Below are positions 44,554 to 54,269 of a stretch of 64,000 nt of DNA, in pieces (the first letter of the stretch is position 1; the number at the start of each line of letters is the position of its first letter). The translations under genes were made by a program, and so were the position numbers. This DNA is from Halosolutus amylolyticus. Its GTDB lineage: Archaea; Halobacteriota; Halobacteria; Halobacteriales; Natrialbaceae. The DNA lies in the NCBI RefSeq assembly GCF_023566055.1, contig NZ_JALIQP010000001.1:496001-560000 (forward strand). Reading direction: 5' to 3'. Under the pieces are notes generated by a model that ran no database searches, had not been told where the DNA came from, and worked only from the letters and a program-made list of their open reading frames with translations.

Positions 44554-45234
44554 TCAGGTCGTCCGGAACGCCCGATCGCCGGCGTCGCCCAGGCCGGGCA
44601 CGATGAAGCCGTCGTCGTCGAGGTGGTCGTCGATCGAGACCGTCAGGAGGTCGGCCTGCGGGACGGCCTCGCCGACCCGGAGCAGTCCCTCCGGGGCCGA
44701 GACGGCCGAGAGTACGATCAGGTTCTCCGGTTCGGCCGCGGCGCTCTCGACGACGTGATCGAGCACGGTACACATCGTACTCCCCGTCGCGAGCATCGGA
44801 TCGGCGACGATCACCGTATCCTCCTCGTGGATCTCGGGCAGTTTCACGTAGTCGACCGTGATCGGGAACGACCCGTCCTCGGCGCGCCCGGCCTCCTCGT
44901 CGCGACTCGCGCTGATGACCCCCTGCCTGGCGCGCGGGAACGCCTTCAACAGTCCCTCGACGAACGGCGTCGCGGCGCGCAGGACGTTGATGATGACCAC
45001 GTCGTCCAGCCCGCGGACGCGCTCGCCCATCGTCGGTTCCAGGGGCGTCTCGATCTCGACGTACTCGGTCTCCATCCGGCCGTCGATGATCTCGTAGCCA
45101 CAGATCCGCCCGAGTTTGACCAGCCCTTTCCGGAAGCTGACCTGCTCGGTCTCGACGTCTCGGAGCCGTGAGAGCGTATCTTTCGCCAGTGCGTGCGTGA
45201 CGAGATAGGCGTTGTCCCGATCTTCGATCGTCAT
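44554..45234 (-). CDS. upp: Uracil phosphoribosyltransferase
   Basis: A 226-residue enzyme making UMP from uracil and PRPP (pyrimidine salvage). The PRPP-binding motif [14 protein letters not shown] lies at ~residues 137-150 and the uracil-binding end [12 protein letters not shown] near the C-terminus. The start [22 protein letters not shown] matches haloarchaeal Upp; an ATG 30 bp upstream (45264) would add PANPYSS. PRPP supply links it to prs at 11531. Confidence 0.95.
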   Translation of the reverse strand: MTIEDRDNAYLVTHALAKDTLSRLRDVETEQVSFRKGLVKLGRICGYEIIDGRMETEYVEIETPLEPTMGERVRGLDDVVIINVLRAATPFVEGLLKAFPRARQGVISASRDEEAGRAEDGSFPITVDYVKLPEIHEEDTVIVADPMLATGSTMCTVLDHVVESAAAEPENLIVLSAVSAPEGLLRVGEAVPQADLLTVSIDDHLDDDGFIVPGLGDAGDRAFRTT

Positions 45235-45528
45235 ACTCGAATACGGATTCGCCGGGTAGTTCATCGTATCGGTCCGGCGCGAGCGGCGATACCGTGCTGA
45301 CAGAACGACGATCGGGGTCGCGATCCGACCGGTCACAGGTCGAACCGCGGATCGCCCCGTTCCGATCGCGCTCAACGCGACGTTACCCCCTCGACGCGAT
45401 CTGATCGCCGGACGGCGCGGCCCGAATCGTCCCTCGAAAGTCCGGATTAGGGGACGAAAACGGTCGTAACGGTGCGGTCGCTTTACTCGGCGATCGATCG
45501 ACCGTCACGGTAGCGGTCAGGTGACTCC

Positions 45529-46227
45529 ATGACACAGCATCAGCACCAGCCACGGCAGGGACGGTACCAGCGACAGGGACGCCAGTCGGCCAGCCCACAG
45601 ATAGCCGATGCGATGGGCGGGAGCGGTCACAGCGCGGGTGGGCAACGGACGGAGAGCCAACGGCGGTCCGAGCGGACGAGCGAGCGGCAGATAGGGAGCC
45701 AGCGGACCGGCGGACGGCAGCTGACCGAGCAGATGGGGCGCCAGGAGACCGGGAGCCGGGACCGATCGTTCGAGGACCACATGACCGACGAACTGCGCAT
45801 CGTCCTCGAGGACTTCAGCGAACTCTCACACGTCGCCGCCTGGTGTGCCACGGAGTGTGCATCCGGCCCGCCGGAACTCGGGACCTGCGCCCGGGTCTGC
45901 CAGGACGTCGCCGAAATCGCCGCCCTCAACGAGATGCTGATCGCCCGCGACTCGATGTTCGGCCCCGACGTCGCGGACATGTTCATCCGCGTCGCGGCCG
46001 AGGGCCTGCCGGAACTCCGCCGGTACCAGCACCATCCACACGTCGCCGAGACGATCGCGACGATCGAGCGAACGATGACGTCGTGCGAGACCGGCCTCCG
46101 GCAGGTCGGACGGGGCGCCCAGATGGGCGGCGAGGGAATGCAGGGACTGCCCGAGCAGGGACGGCACGGCCAGGGAATGAGCGGCCAGCCGACGGGCCGA
46201 TCGGAGATGACGGGACAGCAATACTGA
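45529..46227 (+). CDS. Csp-like four-helix bundle protein with degenerate Cys set and Q/R/G-rich ends
   Basis: A 232-residue protein. Residues 1-80 are Gln/Arg/Gly/Ser-rich and probably disordered; 195-232 are Gly/Gln/Met-rich. The middle (~85-192) aligns by eye with DUF326 copper-storage (Csp) proteins: Cys106 and Cys110 in AWCATEC, Cys120 and Cys124 in CARVCQD, then AEIAALNEMLIARDSMF in place of the Cys-rich second helix, and a last Cys186. Most positions that are Cys in Csp are Val/Ala/Asn here, so copper storage in bulk is unlikely; a few metal ions or a redox role is possible. Start ATG gives the full Gln-rich N-terminus. Confidence 0.65.
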   Translation: MTQHQHQPRQGRYQRQGRQSASPQIADAMGGSGHSAGGQRTESQRRSERTSERQIGSQRTGGRQLTEQMGRQETGSRDRSFEDHMTDELRIVLEDFSELSHVAAWCATECASGPPELGTCARVCQDVAEIAALNEMLIARDSMFGPDVADMFIRVAAEGLPELRRYQHHPHVAETIATIERTMTSCETGLRQVGRGAQMGGEGMQGLPEQGRHGQGMSGQPTGRSEMTGQQY

Positions 46228-46291
46228 TCGCACGTTGCAGGGGTAGCAACGAAGTTTATACCGATCCATCTCCTACCACCCGCCCAGCCGA

Positions 46292-47014
46292 ATGGAAGAG
46301 AGCATCTCGGGATTCAAGGTTCGCGGTGACTGGGGCGACGTCGTCGAGCACGGCGAACGCATCACGCAGGCGCTCCGGGACGCCGGGGTCCACGACCCCA
46401 ACCGGACGAACGGCGCCGACTTCGCACCCGCCTTCGAGGAGTGGGAGGAGTGGCGACCGCGCGCCCACGAGACCCTCGATTCGGACGTCAGCGAGAAGAC
46501 CGCCGACCAGGCGAGCGTCGAAGAGGGGAAAGGCGAGAAAGCCGGGAAAGAGCCCGACGAGGACATCAAGACCGCCGGTGAGAAGCTGTCGGAGTCGTAC
46601 GAACGGCTCGAGGAGGACGATCCGGAAGCCGCGGTCGGCACCTGGAAGGAGTCGGTCAACTACGTCGCGCGGGCGGCCGACTCCGCCAGCCGCAAGGCGC
46701 TCCGCCGGGTCGAGGACACGGTCTACCAGAACGTGATGACCCAGCTCGCGCCGTACTATTTCGACAACGAACTCGTCAGCGCCAACATCCAGCAGTCGAC
46801 CCGCAACGGCGACGACGGCGAGCAGTTCGTCTTCGAGGTCAACGTCAACGACGACACCCTGAAAGAGGACGTCTCCGATCGACTCGCCGAACTCGACGAG
46901 GAGATCGACCGCTGGCACGTCGAGGTCGAGAAGGACACGGACGCCGCCGAAGCGATCGAGGGTGCCGAACCGCCGCCGGAACCGGAAGACCAGTCGAAGT
47001 CGACGACGAACTGA
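46292..47014 (+). CDS. DUF5828-like haloarchaeal protein
   Basis: A 240-residue acidic protein with N-terminal domain (ISGFKVRGDWGDVVEHGERITQALRDAG), a charged linker (Lys/Glu-rich, ~68-95) and a second conserved part (KESVNYVARAADSASRKALRRVEDTVYQNVMT, YFDNELVSANIQQST). It matches DUF5828-type haloarchaeal proteins as I recall the family; function unknown. Cytoplasmic, no membrane spans. Confidence 0.78.
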   Translation: MEESISGFKVRGDWGDVVEHGERITQALRDAGVHDPNRTNGADFAPAFEEWEEWRPRAHETLDSDVSEKTADQASVEEGKGEKAGKEPDEDIKTAGEKLSESYERLEEDDPEAAVGTWKESVNYVARAADSASRKALRRVEDTVYQNVMTQLAPYYFDNELVSANIQQSTRNGDDGEQFVFEVNVNDDTLKEDVSDRLAELDEEIDRWHVEVEKDTDAAEAIEGAEPPPEPEDQSKSTTN

Positions 47015-47029
47015 CGGTGCGGCCGATCG

Positions 47030-48049
47030 CTACTGGGCCTCGCTCGCCGCCTCCTCGGCGGTCCCTTGCTGACGGCCGTCAGCCTGGCCCAGACCGGGGA
47101 CCGCGACGCGTCGCTCGACGCGGCTCATGACGTTCGTCGCCGAGAGGACGAGTCCGAGATAGACGAGCCCGAGCAGGACGTAGATCGGCGTGTACTCGAA
47201 CGTCGACGACGCGATATCGCTGGCGCGGTAGTACAGCTCCGGCACCGTGATGAAGCCCGCCAGCGAGGAGTACTTGATCAGATAGACGAGTTCGTTGGTC
47301 CAGGCCGGAATCCCGTAGCGCAGCGTCTGCGGCAGGACGACGTACCGGATCCCCTCGAGCTTCGAGAGTCCGATCGCCCGCGCGGCGGTCAACTGCCCCT
47401 CGTCGACGCTCTCCAAGGCGCCGCGGATGTACTCGGCCTGATACGCGGAGCCGTTGATGGTGAAGCCGACGATGGCGATCCAGAAGGCGTACTCGGGGAC
47501 GAAGCCCCGACCGACGAGGTCGACGTCGCTGAGCCGGACCGCCAGGTAGGGCGTGTAGTAGAGGACGAACAGCTGCGCCAACAGCGGCGTCCCCCGGATC
47601 AGTTCGGTGTAGGCGAGCGCGAGCCACCGGAACGGGCCGCCGTAGACGCGCACCACGGCGACCGGGACGGCGATGACGAGTCCGAGCGCGATGCTGGCGA
47701 TCGTCAGGACGATCGTGTACCACGCGCCCGCCGCCAGCGCGGGCGCGATCTCGATCGCCAGCGCGACGCCGTTCAGCAGGCTCGCGAGCCAGTCCATCGG
47801 CACGGCGATCGGACCGATCACCGCCACCGTGTCCTCGAACGGTGCCGCCAACGACTCGAGGGGCGCCGGCGAGACGAACTGCTCGCCGGCACCCGGCCCG
47901 ACGCCCAGTCGGCTGATTACCCAGTCGTAGAGCCAGCGCACGAGTAGCCAGCCCCAGAAGAGAACGCCGGTGACGACCGCGAGACCGCTTTCGAGGTCGT
48001 CGACCGAGCCGCGGAGTCGCTCGAGGCCCGGCGCCTTCGACGTGCTCAT
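47030..48049 (-). CDS. Polar amino-acid ABC transporter permease (HisM-like), second permease
   Basis: A 339-residue permease. After a ~100-residue N-terminal part with one or two spans, residues ~120-310 hold five membrane spans and the EAA-type loop AARAIGLSKLEGIRYVVLPQTLRYGIPAWTNE (~220-250) that contacts the ATPase. The extra N-terminal part is longer than in the first permease (48886-49719). It ends the operon that begins with the binding protein at 50558. Confidence 0.88.
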   Translation of the reverse strand: MSTSKAPGLERLRGSVDDLESGLAVVTGVLFWGWLLVRWLYDWVISRLGVGPGAGEQFVSPAPLESLAAPFEDTVAVIGPIAVPMDWLASLLNGVALAIEIAPALAAGAWYTIVLTIASIALGLVIAVPVAVVRVYGGPFRWLALAYTELIRGTPLLAQLFVLYYTPYLAVRLSDVDLVGRGFVPEYAFWIAIVGFTINGSAYQAEYIRGALESVDEGQLTAARAIGLSKLEGIRYVVLPQTLRYGIPAWTNELVYLIKYSSLAGFITVPELYYRASDIASSTFEYTPIYVLLGLVYLGLVLSATNVMSRVERRVAVPGLGQADGRQQGTAEEAASEAQ

Positions 48050-48091
48050 CGAACGGTCGCCTCCATTTGCGTCGGGTTCGGTGTCGCGTCG

Positions 48092-48889
48092 TCAGTCATG
48101 ACGGATGCTCTGGAAGAACGCGGCCGTTCGATCGTGCGTCGGGTTCTCGAAGAGTTCCTCCGGCGGCCCGCGCTCGACGAGCCGTCCGTCAGCGAGAAAC
48201 GAGATATTGGTCGCGCCGCCGCGGGCGAAGCGCATCTCGTGGGTGACGACGACCATCGTCATCCCCTCGGCGACGAGTTCGTCCATCACGGCCAGCACCT
48301 CGTTGCTCAGTTCGGGGTCGAGCGCGCTCGTCGGCTCGTCGAACAGCATCACTTCGGGGTCCATCGCGAGCGCACGGGCGATGCCGACGCGCTGTTTCTG
48401 CCCGCCCGACAGCTGTGCCGGATAGGAGTCGGCCTGATCGGCGAGCCCGACCCGATCGAGTTCGGCGTCGGCGCGGTCCCGGGCTTCCGCCGTGCTCATC
48501 CCGCGGACCCTGCGGAGGCCGAGCGTGACGTTCTTCCGCGCGGTCAGGTGCGCGAACAGGTTGATGTCCTGGAACACCATTCCGATCTGCTGGCGGACCT
48601 CGTTGGGGTCGGTGTCCGGCGCGGTCACCTCCAGATCGCCGAGGTAGATTTCGCCGCTGTCGACCTCGGTGAGTTGGTTGAGACACCGCAACAGCGTCGA
48701 CTTGCCGCTGCCGCTCGGTCCGACCAGCACCTCGACGTCGCCGCGGTCGATCTCGAGGTCGATCCCCTTCAACACCTCCTCGTCGCCGTAGGACTTGCGG
48801 AGATCGTCGATTCGGAGTAACGGACCGTCCGCCGTCTGCATCGTTGTGCGTTCGGTGCCGCCGGAGCCGTCGGTTCGATACTCGGTCAC
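48092..48889 (-). CDS. Polar amino-acid ABC transporter ATP-binding protein (GlnQ-like)
   Basis: A 265-residue ATPase. Walker A GPSGSGKST (57-65), Q-loop FQD (~106), signature LSGGQ (160-164) and Walker B LFDEPTSALD (~182-191) are complete. It drives uptake with the two permeases. GTG at 48889 overlaps the stop of the first permease (GTGA), so the two are translationally coupled. The first ~17 residues are polar. Confidence 0.93.
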   Translation of the reverse strand: MTEYRTDGSGGTERTTMQTADGPLLRIDDLRKSYGDEEVLKGIDLEIDRGDVEVLVGPSGSGKSTLLRCLNQLTEVDSGEIYLGDLEVTAPDTDPNEVRQQIGMVFQDINLFAHLTARKNVTLGLRRVRGMSTAEARDRADAELDRVGLADQADSYPAQLSGGQKQRVGIARALAMDPEVMLFDEPTSALDPELSNEVLAVMDELVAEGMTMVVVTHEMRFARGGATNISFLADGRLVERGPPEELFENPTHDRTAAFFQSIRHD

Positions 48890-49719
48890 GAGGATTCACC
48901 CGGAATTGCAAAGCGGTTGTTCACGAAGTCGAGCGTCCGATTCGTCGTGAAGGTCAGCACGAAGTAGATCAGGCTGATGAAGACGATGACCTCGAGGATC
49001 GCGGTAGTCTGCTCGATGAACAGGTCCTCACTGCGCTTGAGGAGTTCGCCGAGTCCGATCGCGAAGGCGATCGAGGTGTCCTTGAGGACGATCGTGAACT
49101 CGTTTTGAAAGCCCGGCACGCTGCGGCGCAGCGCCTGGGGGACGATCACGTATCGGATCGCCTCGAGCCGGCTCATGCCGATCGAGCGGGCGGCCTCCAT
49201 CTGGCCCTCGTCGATGCTCTGTAACGCGCCGCGGAAGATCTGCGACTGGTAGGCGGCGCTGCGAAAGCCGAGGGCGAGCGTCGCCGCGACGAACGCGCCG
49301 GGAACGTCGACTGCCGCGGTGAACGGCGTCGGTCCGAGGACGAAATCGAGCGCACCGAACAGCGCTTCGACCGCGGCGTGGACGATCTCGTACGGCAACA
49401 CGAAGAACGTGACGAGCATGATGACGAGAATCGGCGTCCCCCGCAGCAGGACGCCGAACTTTCGGACGAACGACCGCGAGTAGCCGCTCCCGTAGGTCTC
49501 GATCGCGCCGGCCGGAAAGCCCGCGAGGAATCCGAGCAGAATGCTGGTGACCGTCAGGAGAACCGAGACGACCGCTCCCCACAGCAGGTAGTCGGCGTTG
49601 CGGGAGACGAACTCCCAGTCCTCGCCGAGCAGCCGGCCGACCGTCTCCTCACCGATCGGCAGGAGTTGCCCGACTGGAAGCGTCACTGCGGCGTCTGCCG
49701 TCTGTACTGCGAGATCCAT
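48886..49719 (-). CDS. Polar amino-acid ABC transporter permease (first permease)
   Basis: A 277-residue permease with five membrane spans and the EAA loop EAARSIGMSRLEAIRYVIVPQALRRSVPGFQNE (~185-215). It pairs with the other permease (47030-48049) and with the ATPase, whose start overlaps its stop. Family: HisM/GlnP type. Confidence 0.92.
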   Translation of the reverse strand: MDLAVQTADAAVTLPVGQLLPIGEETVGRLLGEDWEFVSRNADYLLWGAVVSVLLTVTSILLGFLAGFPAGAIETYGSGYSRSFVRKFGVLLRGTPILVIMLVTFFVLPYEIVHAAVEALFGALDFVLGPTPFTAAVDVPGAFVAATLALGFRSAAYQSQIFRGALQSIDEGQMEAARSIGMSRLEAIRYVIVPQALRRSVPGFQNEFTIVLKDTSIAFAIGLGELLKRSEDLFIEQTTAILEVIVFISLIYFVLTFTTNRTLDFVNNRFAIPGESS

Positions 49720-49730
49720 TGCCGATCAGC

Positions 49731-50558
49731 TTACTCGTCGAACCACTTTCGCGTGATCTCTTCGTACTCGCCCGACTCCTGGACGGCCGCGATCCCCTCG
49801 TTGAGCGCCTCCCGGAGGTCGTCGGCGTCCTGTCGGACCCCGAGACCGTACTCCTCGCCGGTCTCGAACGTGAAGGCGATCTCGACCTCGCGGTTCGCCT
49901 CGAACGACTCGGCGACGGGCTGGTCGATGACGATGGCTTCGATCCTCCCCTGCTCTAACTCTTCGACGGCGTAGACGTAGTTTTCGTACGATCGGTAGTC
50001 CGGGTCTTCGACCTCGTCCTCGATGATTCCCTCGCCCGTCGTTCCCGACTGCGCGCCGACCGTTCGGCCCGCGAGGTCGTCGAGGTCCGAGGGCTGGAAG
50101 CCGCCACCCGTCTGGACGAGCACCGACTGATCGGCGCTGTAGTAGGGGTCGGTGAACGCGATCTGCTCTCTGCGCTCGTCGTTGATCGTCATTGCCGCCG
50201 CGATCACGTCGATGTTGCCGTTGTTGAGCGCCTGAATCAGCGTATCGAACTCGAATTCCTCCCAGCTAGTCAGTTCGTAGTCGGTCTCGTCGACGACCGC
50301 CTCCAGATGGTCGACGTCGAATCCGACCAGTTCGCCGTCTTCGTTCATCTCGAACGGCCGGAAACCGGGCGCCGTTCCCGCGACGATCTGGTTGTCGTCA
50401 CCGTCGCCACCATCGCCACCGTCTCCGTCGTCTCCGCCGTCTCCATCGCCATCGCCGGTATCTTCGAGACAGCCGGCCAGTCCGACCGTGCCGATTCCCG
50501 CGACCCCACTCAGCTTCAGGTAACTCCGCCTGTCGATCGAGTTCGAGCGTTCGCTCAT
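49731..50558 (-). CDS. Polar amino-acid ABC transporter substrate-binding lipoprotein
   Basis: A 275-residue binding protein: RR at 10-11, lipobox GLAGC with Cys30, then a Gly/Asp-rich spacer of ~25 residues, then the SBP_bac_3 fold (FRPFEMNEDGELVGFDVDHL near 70-90, IDVIAAAMTINDERREQIAFTDPYY near 125-150). Likely substrate is a polar or acidic amino acid by family. First gene of a four-gene operon on the minus strand: binding protein, permease, ATPase, permease. Confidence 0.9.
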   Translation of the reverse strand: MSERSNSIDRRSYLKLSGVAGIGTVGLAGCLEDTGDGDGDGGDDGDGGDGGDGDDNQIVAGTAPGFRPFEMNEDGELVGFDVDHLEAVVDETDYELTSWEEFEFDTLIQALNNGNIDVIAAAMTINDERREQIAFTDPYYSADQSVLVQTGGGFQPSDLDDLAGRTVGAQSGTTGEGIIEDEVEDPDYRSYENYVYAVEELEQGRIEAIVIDQPVAESFEANREVEIAFTFETGEEYGLGVRQDADDLREALNEGIAAVQESGEYEEITRKWFDE

Positions 50559-50724
50559 GGTTGCTACTGCCACGGATAGCCCTTAGTCCTTAAGATCCCT
50601 TCGTTAGTGCGTGGACGCGCCGAACGCACGACGTCGATTCGAGCCGAACTCGCGATCCACCGCGCCGTCGCCGGCACCCGCAGGTCGGCACACACTTGTA
50701 GGCGCATCGGTAAGAGCCCGGTAG

Positions 50725-51918
50725 ATGGTCGAGATCGCGACGGTTGGGACGTTTCTGGTCGCCGCGATCGCCAGCCTCTTTATGGCCTGGGCGATCGGCG
50801 CCGGATCGAGCGGATCGACGCCGTTCGCCCCTGCGGTCGGCGCCAACGCGATCTCCGTGATGCGGGCCGGCTTCCTGGTCGGATTGCTGGGCTTCGCCGG
50901 CGCGGTGCTCCAGGGCGCGAACGTCTCCGAAGCCGTCGGCGCCGAGTTGATCGGCGGGGTCACGCTCTCGCCGATGGCCGCGACGATCGCGCTTTCCATC
51001 GCGGCCGTCCTGGTCGCGTTCGGCGTCTTCGCGGGGTATCCGATAGCGACGGCGTTCACCGTCACCGGCGCGGTCATCGGCGTCGGACTGGCCATGGGCG
51101 GCGATCCCGCGTGGCCGAAGTACACCGAAATCGCCACCCTGTGGATCCTGACGCCGTTCGTCGGGGGCGGTCTCGCCTACACGATCGCCCGGACGCTCCG
51201 TGCCGAACCGATCGCCGAGGAGGCGCTCATCGTCGTGCTCGCGGCCTTCGTCGGCGCGCTCGTCGCCAACCTCGAGTTCGCGATCCTCGGCCCGGAGGAG
51301 GCCGGCGGCGCATCGATCGCCCAGGTGGCCGGTGGCTGGCTCCCCGGACCGACGGTCGCCGGTATCGCCGCCGCGACAGTCGTGATCGCGGCCGCCTGGG
51401 CGCTCGCGATCGGCGTCGATCTCCGCCAGGGCACCGAACGGGGAGAGCGACACTTCCTGCTCGTCCTCGGTGGCCTGGTCGCGTTCTCCGCCGGCGGGAG
51501 CCAGGTCGGACTGGCGGTCGGTCCGCTGATCCCGCTGTCGGGCGACCTCGGGTTGCCGCTCTCCGCCCTGTTGCTCGGCGGCGGGTTCGGTCTCCTGCTC
51601 GGCTCCTGGACCGGCGCCCCGCGGATGATCAAGGCGATCTCGCAGGACTACTCCTCGCTCGGCCCGCGGCGATCGATCGCCGCGCTCATCCCGTCGTTCA
51701 TCATCGCCCAGACCGCCGTCCTCTACGGCATCCCCGTCTCGTTCAACGAGATCATCGTCAGCGCGATCATCGGGAGCGGCTACGCCGCGGCCGGGTCCGG
51801 CGGCGGCGTCAGCGGCCGCAAGATGGGCTATACGGTGCTCGCGTGGATCGGCTCGCTCGCCGGCTCGATCGTCGTCTCCTACGTCGGCTTCCGCGTCGTC
51901 TTCTCGGTGCTGGGTTGA
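50725..51918 (+). CDS. Inorganic phosphate transporter, PiT family (third copy)
   Basis: A 397-residue membrane protein, more divergent than the two at 24.7-28.4 kb. N-terminal motif AWAIGAGSSGSTPFAPAVGANAISVMRAG and the second half FSAGGSQVGLAVGPLIPLSG are present; about ten spans; no Glu-rich tail. PiT transporters bring phosphate in with cations. Starts at ATG 50725, 152 bp downstream (divergent) of the ABC operon start. Confidence 0.85.
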   Translation: MVEIATVGTFLVAAIASLFMAWAIGAGSSGSTPFAPAVGANAISVMRAGFLVGLLGFAGAVLQGANVSEAVGAELIGGVTLSPMAATIALSIAAVLVAFGVFAGYPIATAFTVTGAVIGVGLAMGGDPAWPKYTEIATLWILTPFVGGGLAYTIARTLRAEPIAEEALIVVLAAFVGALVANLEFAILGPEEAGGASIAQVAGGWLPGPTVAGIAAATVVIAAAWALAIGVDLRQGTERGERHFLLVLGGLVAFSAGGSQVGLAVGPLIPLSGDLGLPLSALLLGGGFGLLLGSWTGAPRMIKAISQDYSSLGPRRSIAALIPSFIIAQTAVLYGIPVSFNEIIVSAIIGSGYAAAGSGGGVSGRKMGYTVLAWIGSLAGSIVVSYVGFRVVFSVLG

Positions 51919-52055
51919 GTCGGCTGGATTGCACCACCAGTACGACTCATCGTCGCCCCCGTCGACACCAGTTACAGATCCGCGTTCGATCTCTCAGCGT
52001 CCGATCCCGCTCTGCATATCGAACCGCCTTTACAGCAACGCTACCCAGATCGGGT

Positions 52056-52772
52056 ATGGACGACTCCGAACCGATCAGTTGGCGGCGGGACGCCACGACC
52101 TCCCGGACGGTCCGCGTCCTGTGGTCGCTCGGCGTCGGCACCTTCTTCGCCGCTATCGGGATCATCGTCTTCTGGCGCATCTTCGAGTTGACAGGGCAGA
52201 TCGGCGGCCAGTCGATCGTCGTCGCCGTCGCGATCGCGATCGTGGCCACCATCCTCGCGCTCGCCGCCTCCGATCGGACCGAACAGCACGTCGAGGCGCT
52301 CGGTCGGCGACTGCCGATCACCACTCCAGCGGACGAGCGACTCGACCGGGCGATGGACGCCGCGATCGGCGCGATCGTCATGATGGCGGTCATGGGCACG
52401 CTGATAGTGGCCGGCAGAATCGTCTCCCAGCGGGACCTCCTCGCGGTCGGGGCCGGCCCGTTCACGGGCCTGGCCGCGCTGACGATCCCGCTCGCGCTCG
52501 TCGCGATCGTGCTGGCGGTGTTCCTCAAATCCGTCGGCACCTTCGATCCCGAGGACGAAGCGATCTACCTCTACGATCCCGACCAGGCGATCGACCTCGA
52601 CGTGATCCGGGACGCGTCGATCCGGCAGGTCGGCGACACCGCGATCGTGAAATTCGAGTACGACCAGCCCGACGGCCAGTACGTTCAGGGGCCGCGCCGC
52701 CTGACGATGCCGCCGGCCGTCGCTCGCGAGGTACAGGCGCTGGTCCGATCGAAGTCCTCACCCGCGCGGTAA
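52056..52772 (+). CDS. Four-span membrane protein, unknown function
   Basis: A 238-residue protein with four membrane spans (residues ~20-45, 52-72, 105-130 and 137-165) and a ~70-residue soluble C-terminal part (DPEDEAIYLYDPDQAIDLDVIRDA, TIVKFEYDQPDGQYVQGPRRL). The frame is open >1.4 kb upstream over the PiT gene, but ATG 52056 opens the first charged helix. No known family recognised. Confidence 0.72.
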   Translation: MDDSEPISWRRDATTSRTVRVLWSLGVGTFFAAIGIIVFWRIFELTGQIGGQSIVVAVAIAIVATILALAASDRTEQHVEALGRRLPITTPADERLDRAMDAAIGAIVMMAVMGTLIVAGRIVSQRDLLAVGAGPFTGLAALTIPLALVAIVLAVFLKSVGTFDPEDEAIYLYDPDQAIDLDVIRDASIRQVGDTAIVKFEYDQPDGQYVQGPRRLTMPPAVAREVQALVRSKSSPAR

Positions 52773-52787
52773 CGACACGATCGCGCG

Positions 52788-54167
52788 TTACTGTTCGCCT
52801 TCCGCTTCGAGGTCGTCTACTTCGTTGGGTTCCTGCTCGAGTTTCCGCAGGCGAGCTTTCATGATTCGGGTGTTCTCGACGTCCTCGACGGTGATCCGGA
52901 CGCCGTCGAACTCGATCTCCTCACCCTCCTCGACGAGGCGGCCCGCGCGGTTGAAGATGAAGCCGGCGATCGTCTCGAACTCCTCGCCCTCGGGCAGGTC
53001 GATGTCGAGCGCCTCGTTGACGTCCTCGATGTTGACCTCGCCCCGGACGAGGACGGTGTCGGGGTCGATATCCTCGATCGGCTGTTCCTCGCCGCCCTCC
53101 AGGATCTCGCCGATGATCTCCTCGACCATGTCCTCCATCGTCACCAGCCCCTCGGTGGTGCCGAACTCGTCGATGACGATCGCCATGTGCATCCGGTTCT
53201 CCCGCATCTCGGTCAGCAGTTCGTCGACGTTCTTCGACTCGGGGACGTGGAGCGTCGGCTGGATGAGATCCGCGAGTTCGAGGCTCTCGACTTCGGTCTC
53301 GCCGTAGTTGAGGTCGCGCACGAGGTCGCGGATGTGGACGATCCCGAGGACGTTGTCGAGGCTCCCCTCGTAGACGGGAATCCGCGCGTGGCCGCTCTGG
53401 ATACAGGTCTCGATCGCCTCGTCGATGTCGGCGTCTTTCGGCACCGCGGTCATGTCCAGCCGGGGGGTCATCACCTCCTTGACGATCGTGTTGTTGAACC
53501 GGAAGATGCGGGTGAGCATCTCGTGTTCCTCCTCCTCGAGGACGCCCTCGCGCTCCCCGGACTCGATCATCTCCTGGATCTCGTCGCGGGTGACGTACGG
53601 CGACTCGATCGCCCCGGTCGAGCCCGTGAGCCGGTTGACCTGCCGGGTGAGGTAGTCGAAGAGGACGATCAGCGGGAACAGCAGGTACTCCGTGGCTTTC
53701 AGCGGCTTCGAGATGCGAACGGCCCAGGACTCGGTGTTCTCGACGGCGTAGGATTTGGGGACGCTCTCACCGAACAGGAGGACGAGGGCGGTGATCCCGA
53801 ACGTCGCCAGTAACACGCCGACCAGTCCGCCGAAGTAGATCGACAGGATGGCCGTCGCGATCGAGGACATCGCGATGTTGACGATGTTGTTGCCGACGAG
53901 GATCGTCACGAGCAGGCGGTGTGGATCGTCCTTGAGGACTTTCACCAGTTCTGCTCCCTCGGTACCCTCCTCGACCATCCCCTCGAGACGGTGTTTGGGG
54001 AGGTTGAACATCGCGATCTCGGACGAGGAGAAGAACGCGGAGAGACCGATGAGGACCACGACGGCCAGCACGCCGAGGATCGTCACCGTCGACTGATCGA
54101 ACTCGAGACCCACGACTGGGACATCGTAAGCGGCGAGCACGACTTCGAACAGCGGAGACAACGCCAT
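52788..54167 (-). CDS. CNNM/CorC-family (hemolysin-like) membrane protein
   Basis: A 459-residue protein: DUF21/CNNM membrane part (~25-190 with SAFFSSSEIAMFNLPKHRLE), two CBS domains (~215-345, VMTPRLDMTAVPKDADIDEA, ARIPVYEGSLDNVLGIVHIRDLV) and a CorC_HlyC C-terminal domain (~360-440, DVNEALDIDLPEGEEFETIAGFI). This layout is linked to magnesium or other cation homeostasis. Mid-membrane signature and CBS set are complete. Confidence 0.93.
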   Translation of the reverse strand: MALSPLFEVVLAAYDVPVVGLEFDQSTVTILGVLAVVVLIGLSAFFSSSEIAMFNLPKHRLEGMVEEGTEGAELVKVLKDDPHRLLVTILVGNNIVNIAMSSIATAILSIYFGGLVGVLLATFGITALVLLFGESVPKSYAVENTESWAVRISKPLKATEYLLFPLIVLFDYLTRQVNRLTGSTGAIESPYVTRDEIQEMIESGEREGVLEEEEHEMLTRIFRFNNTIVKEVMTPRLDMTAVPKDADIDEAIETCIQSGHARIPVYEGSLDNVLGIVHIRDLVRDLNYGETEVESLELADLIQPTLHVPESKNVDELLTEMRENRMHMAIVIDEFGTTEGLVTMEDMVEEIIGEILEGGEEQPIEDIDPDTVLVRGEVNIEDVNEALDIDLPEGEEFETIAGFIFNRAGRLVEEGEEIEFDGVRITVEDVENTRIMKARLRKLEQEPNEVDDLEAEGEQ

Positions 54168-54269
54168 TGATGTGGAGACTTGTTACCGGATCGGTTAACC
54201 GTTTACTGTTTTGCGGTCGGAACCACCGCCGACGACACGTTTACCCGCCCCTTTCCCGAACGAACGTCT

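Noticed and set aside
45235-45330. Third copy of the structured repeat near ATACGGATTCG upstream of upp
   Set aside because: Only the first seven bases match; the GCCGGAACTGAC block and the paired stem are absent.
50607-52055. 5' extension of the 52056-52772 membrane gene
   Set aside because: It runs through the PiT gene in another frame and has the arginine-rich composition of a shadow frame.
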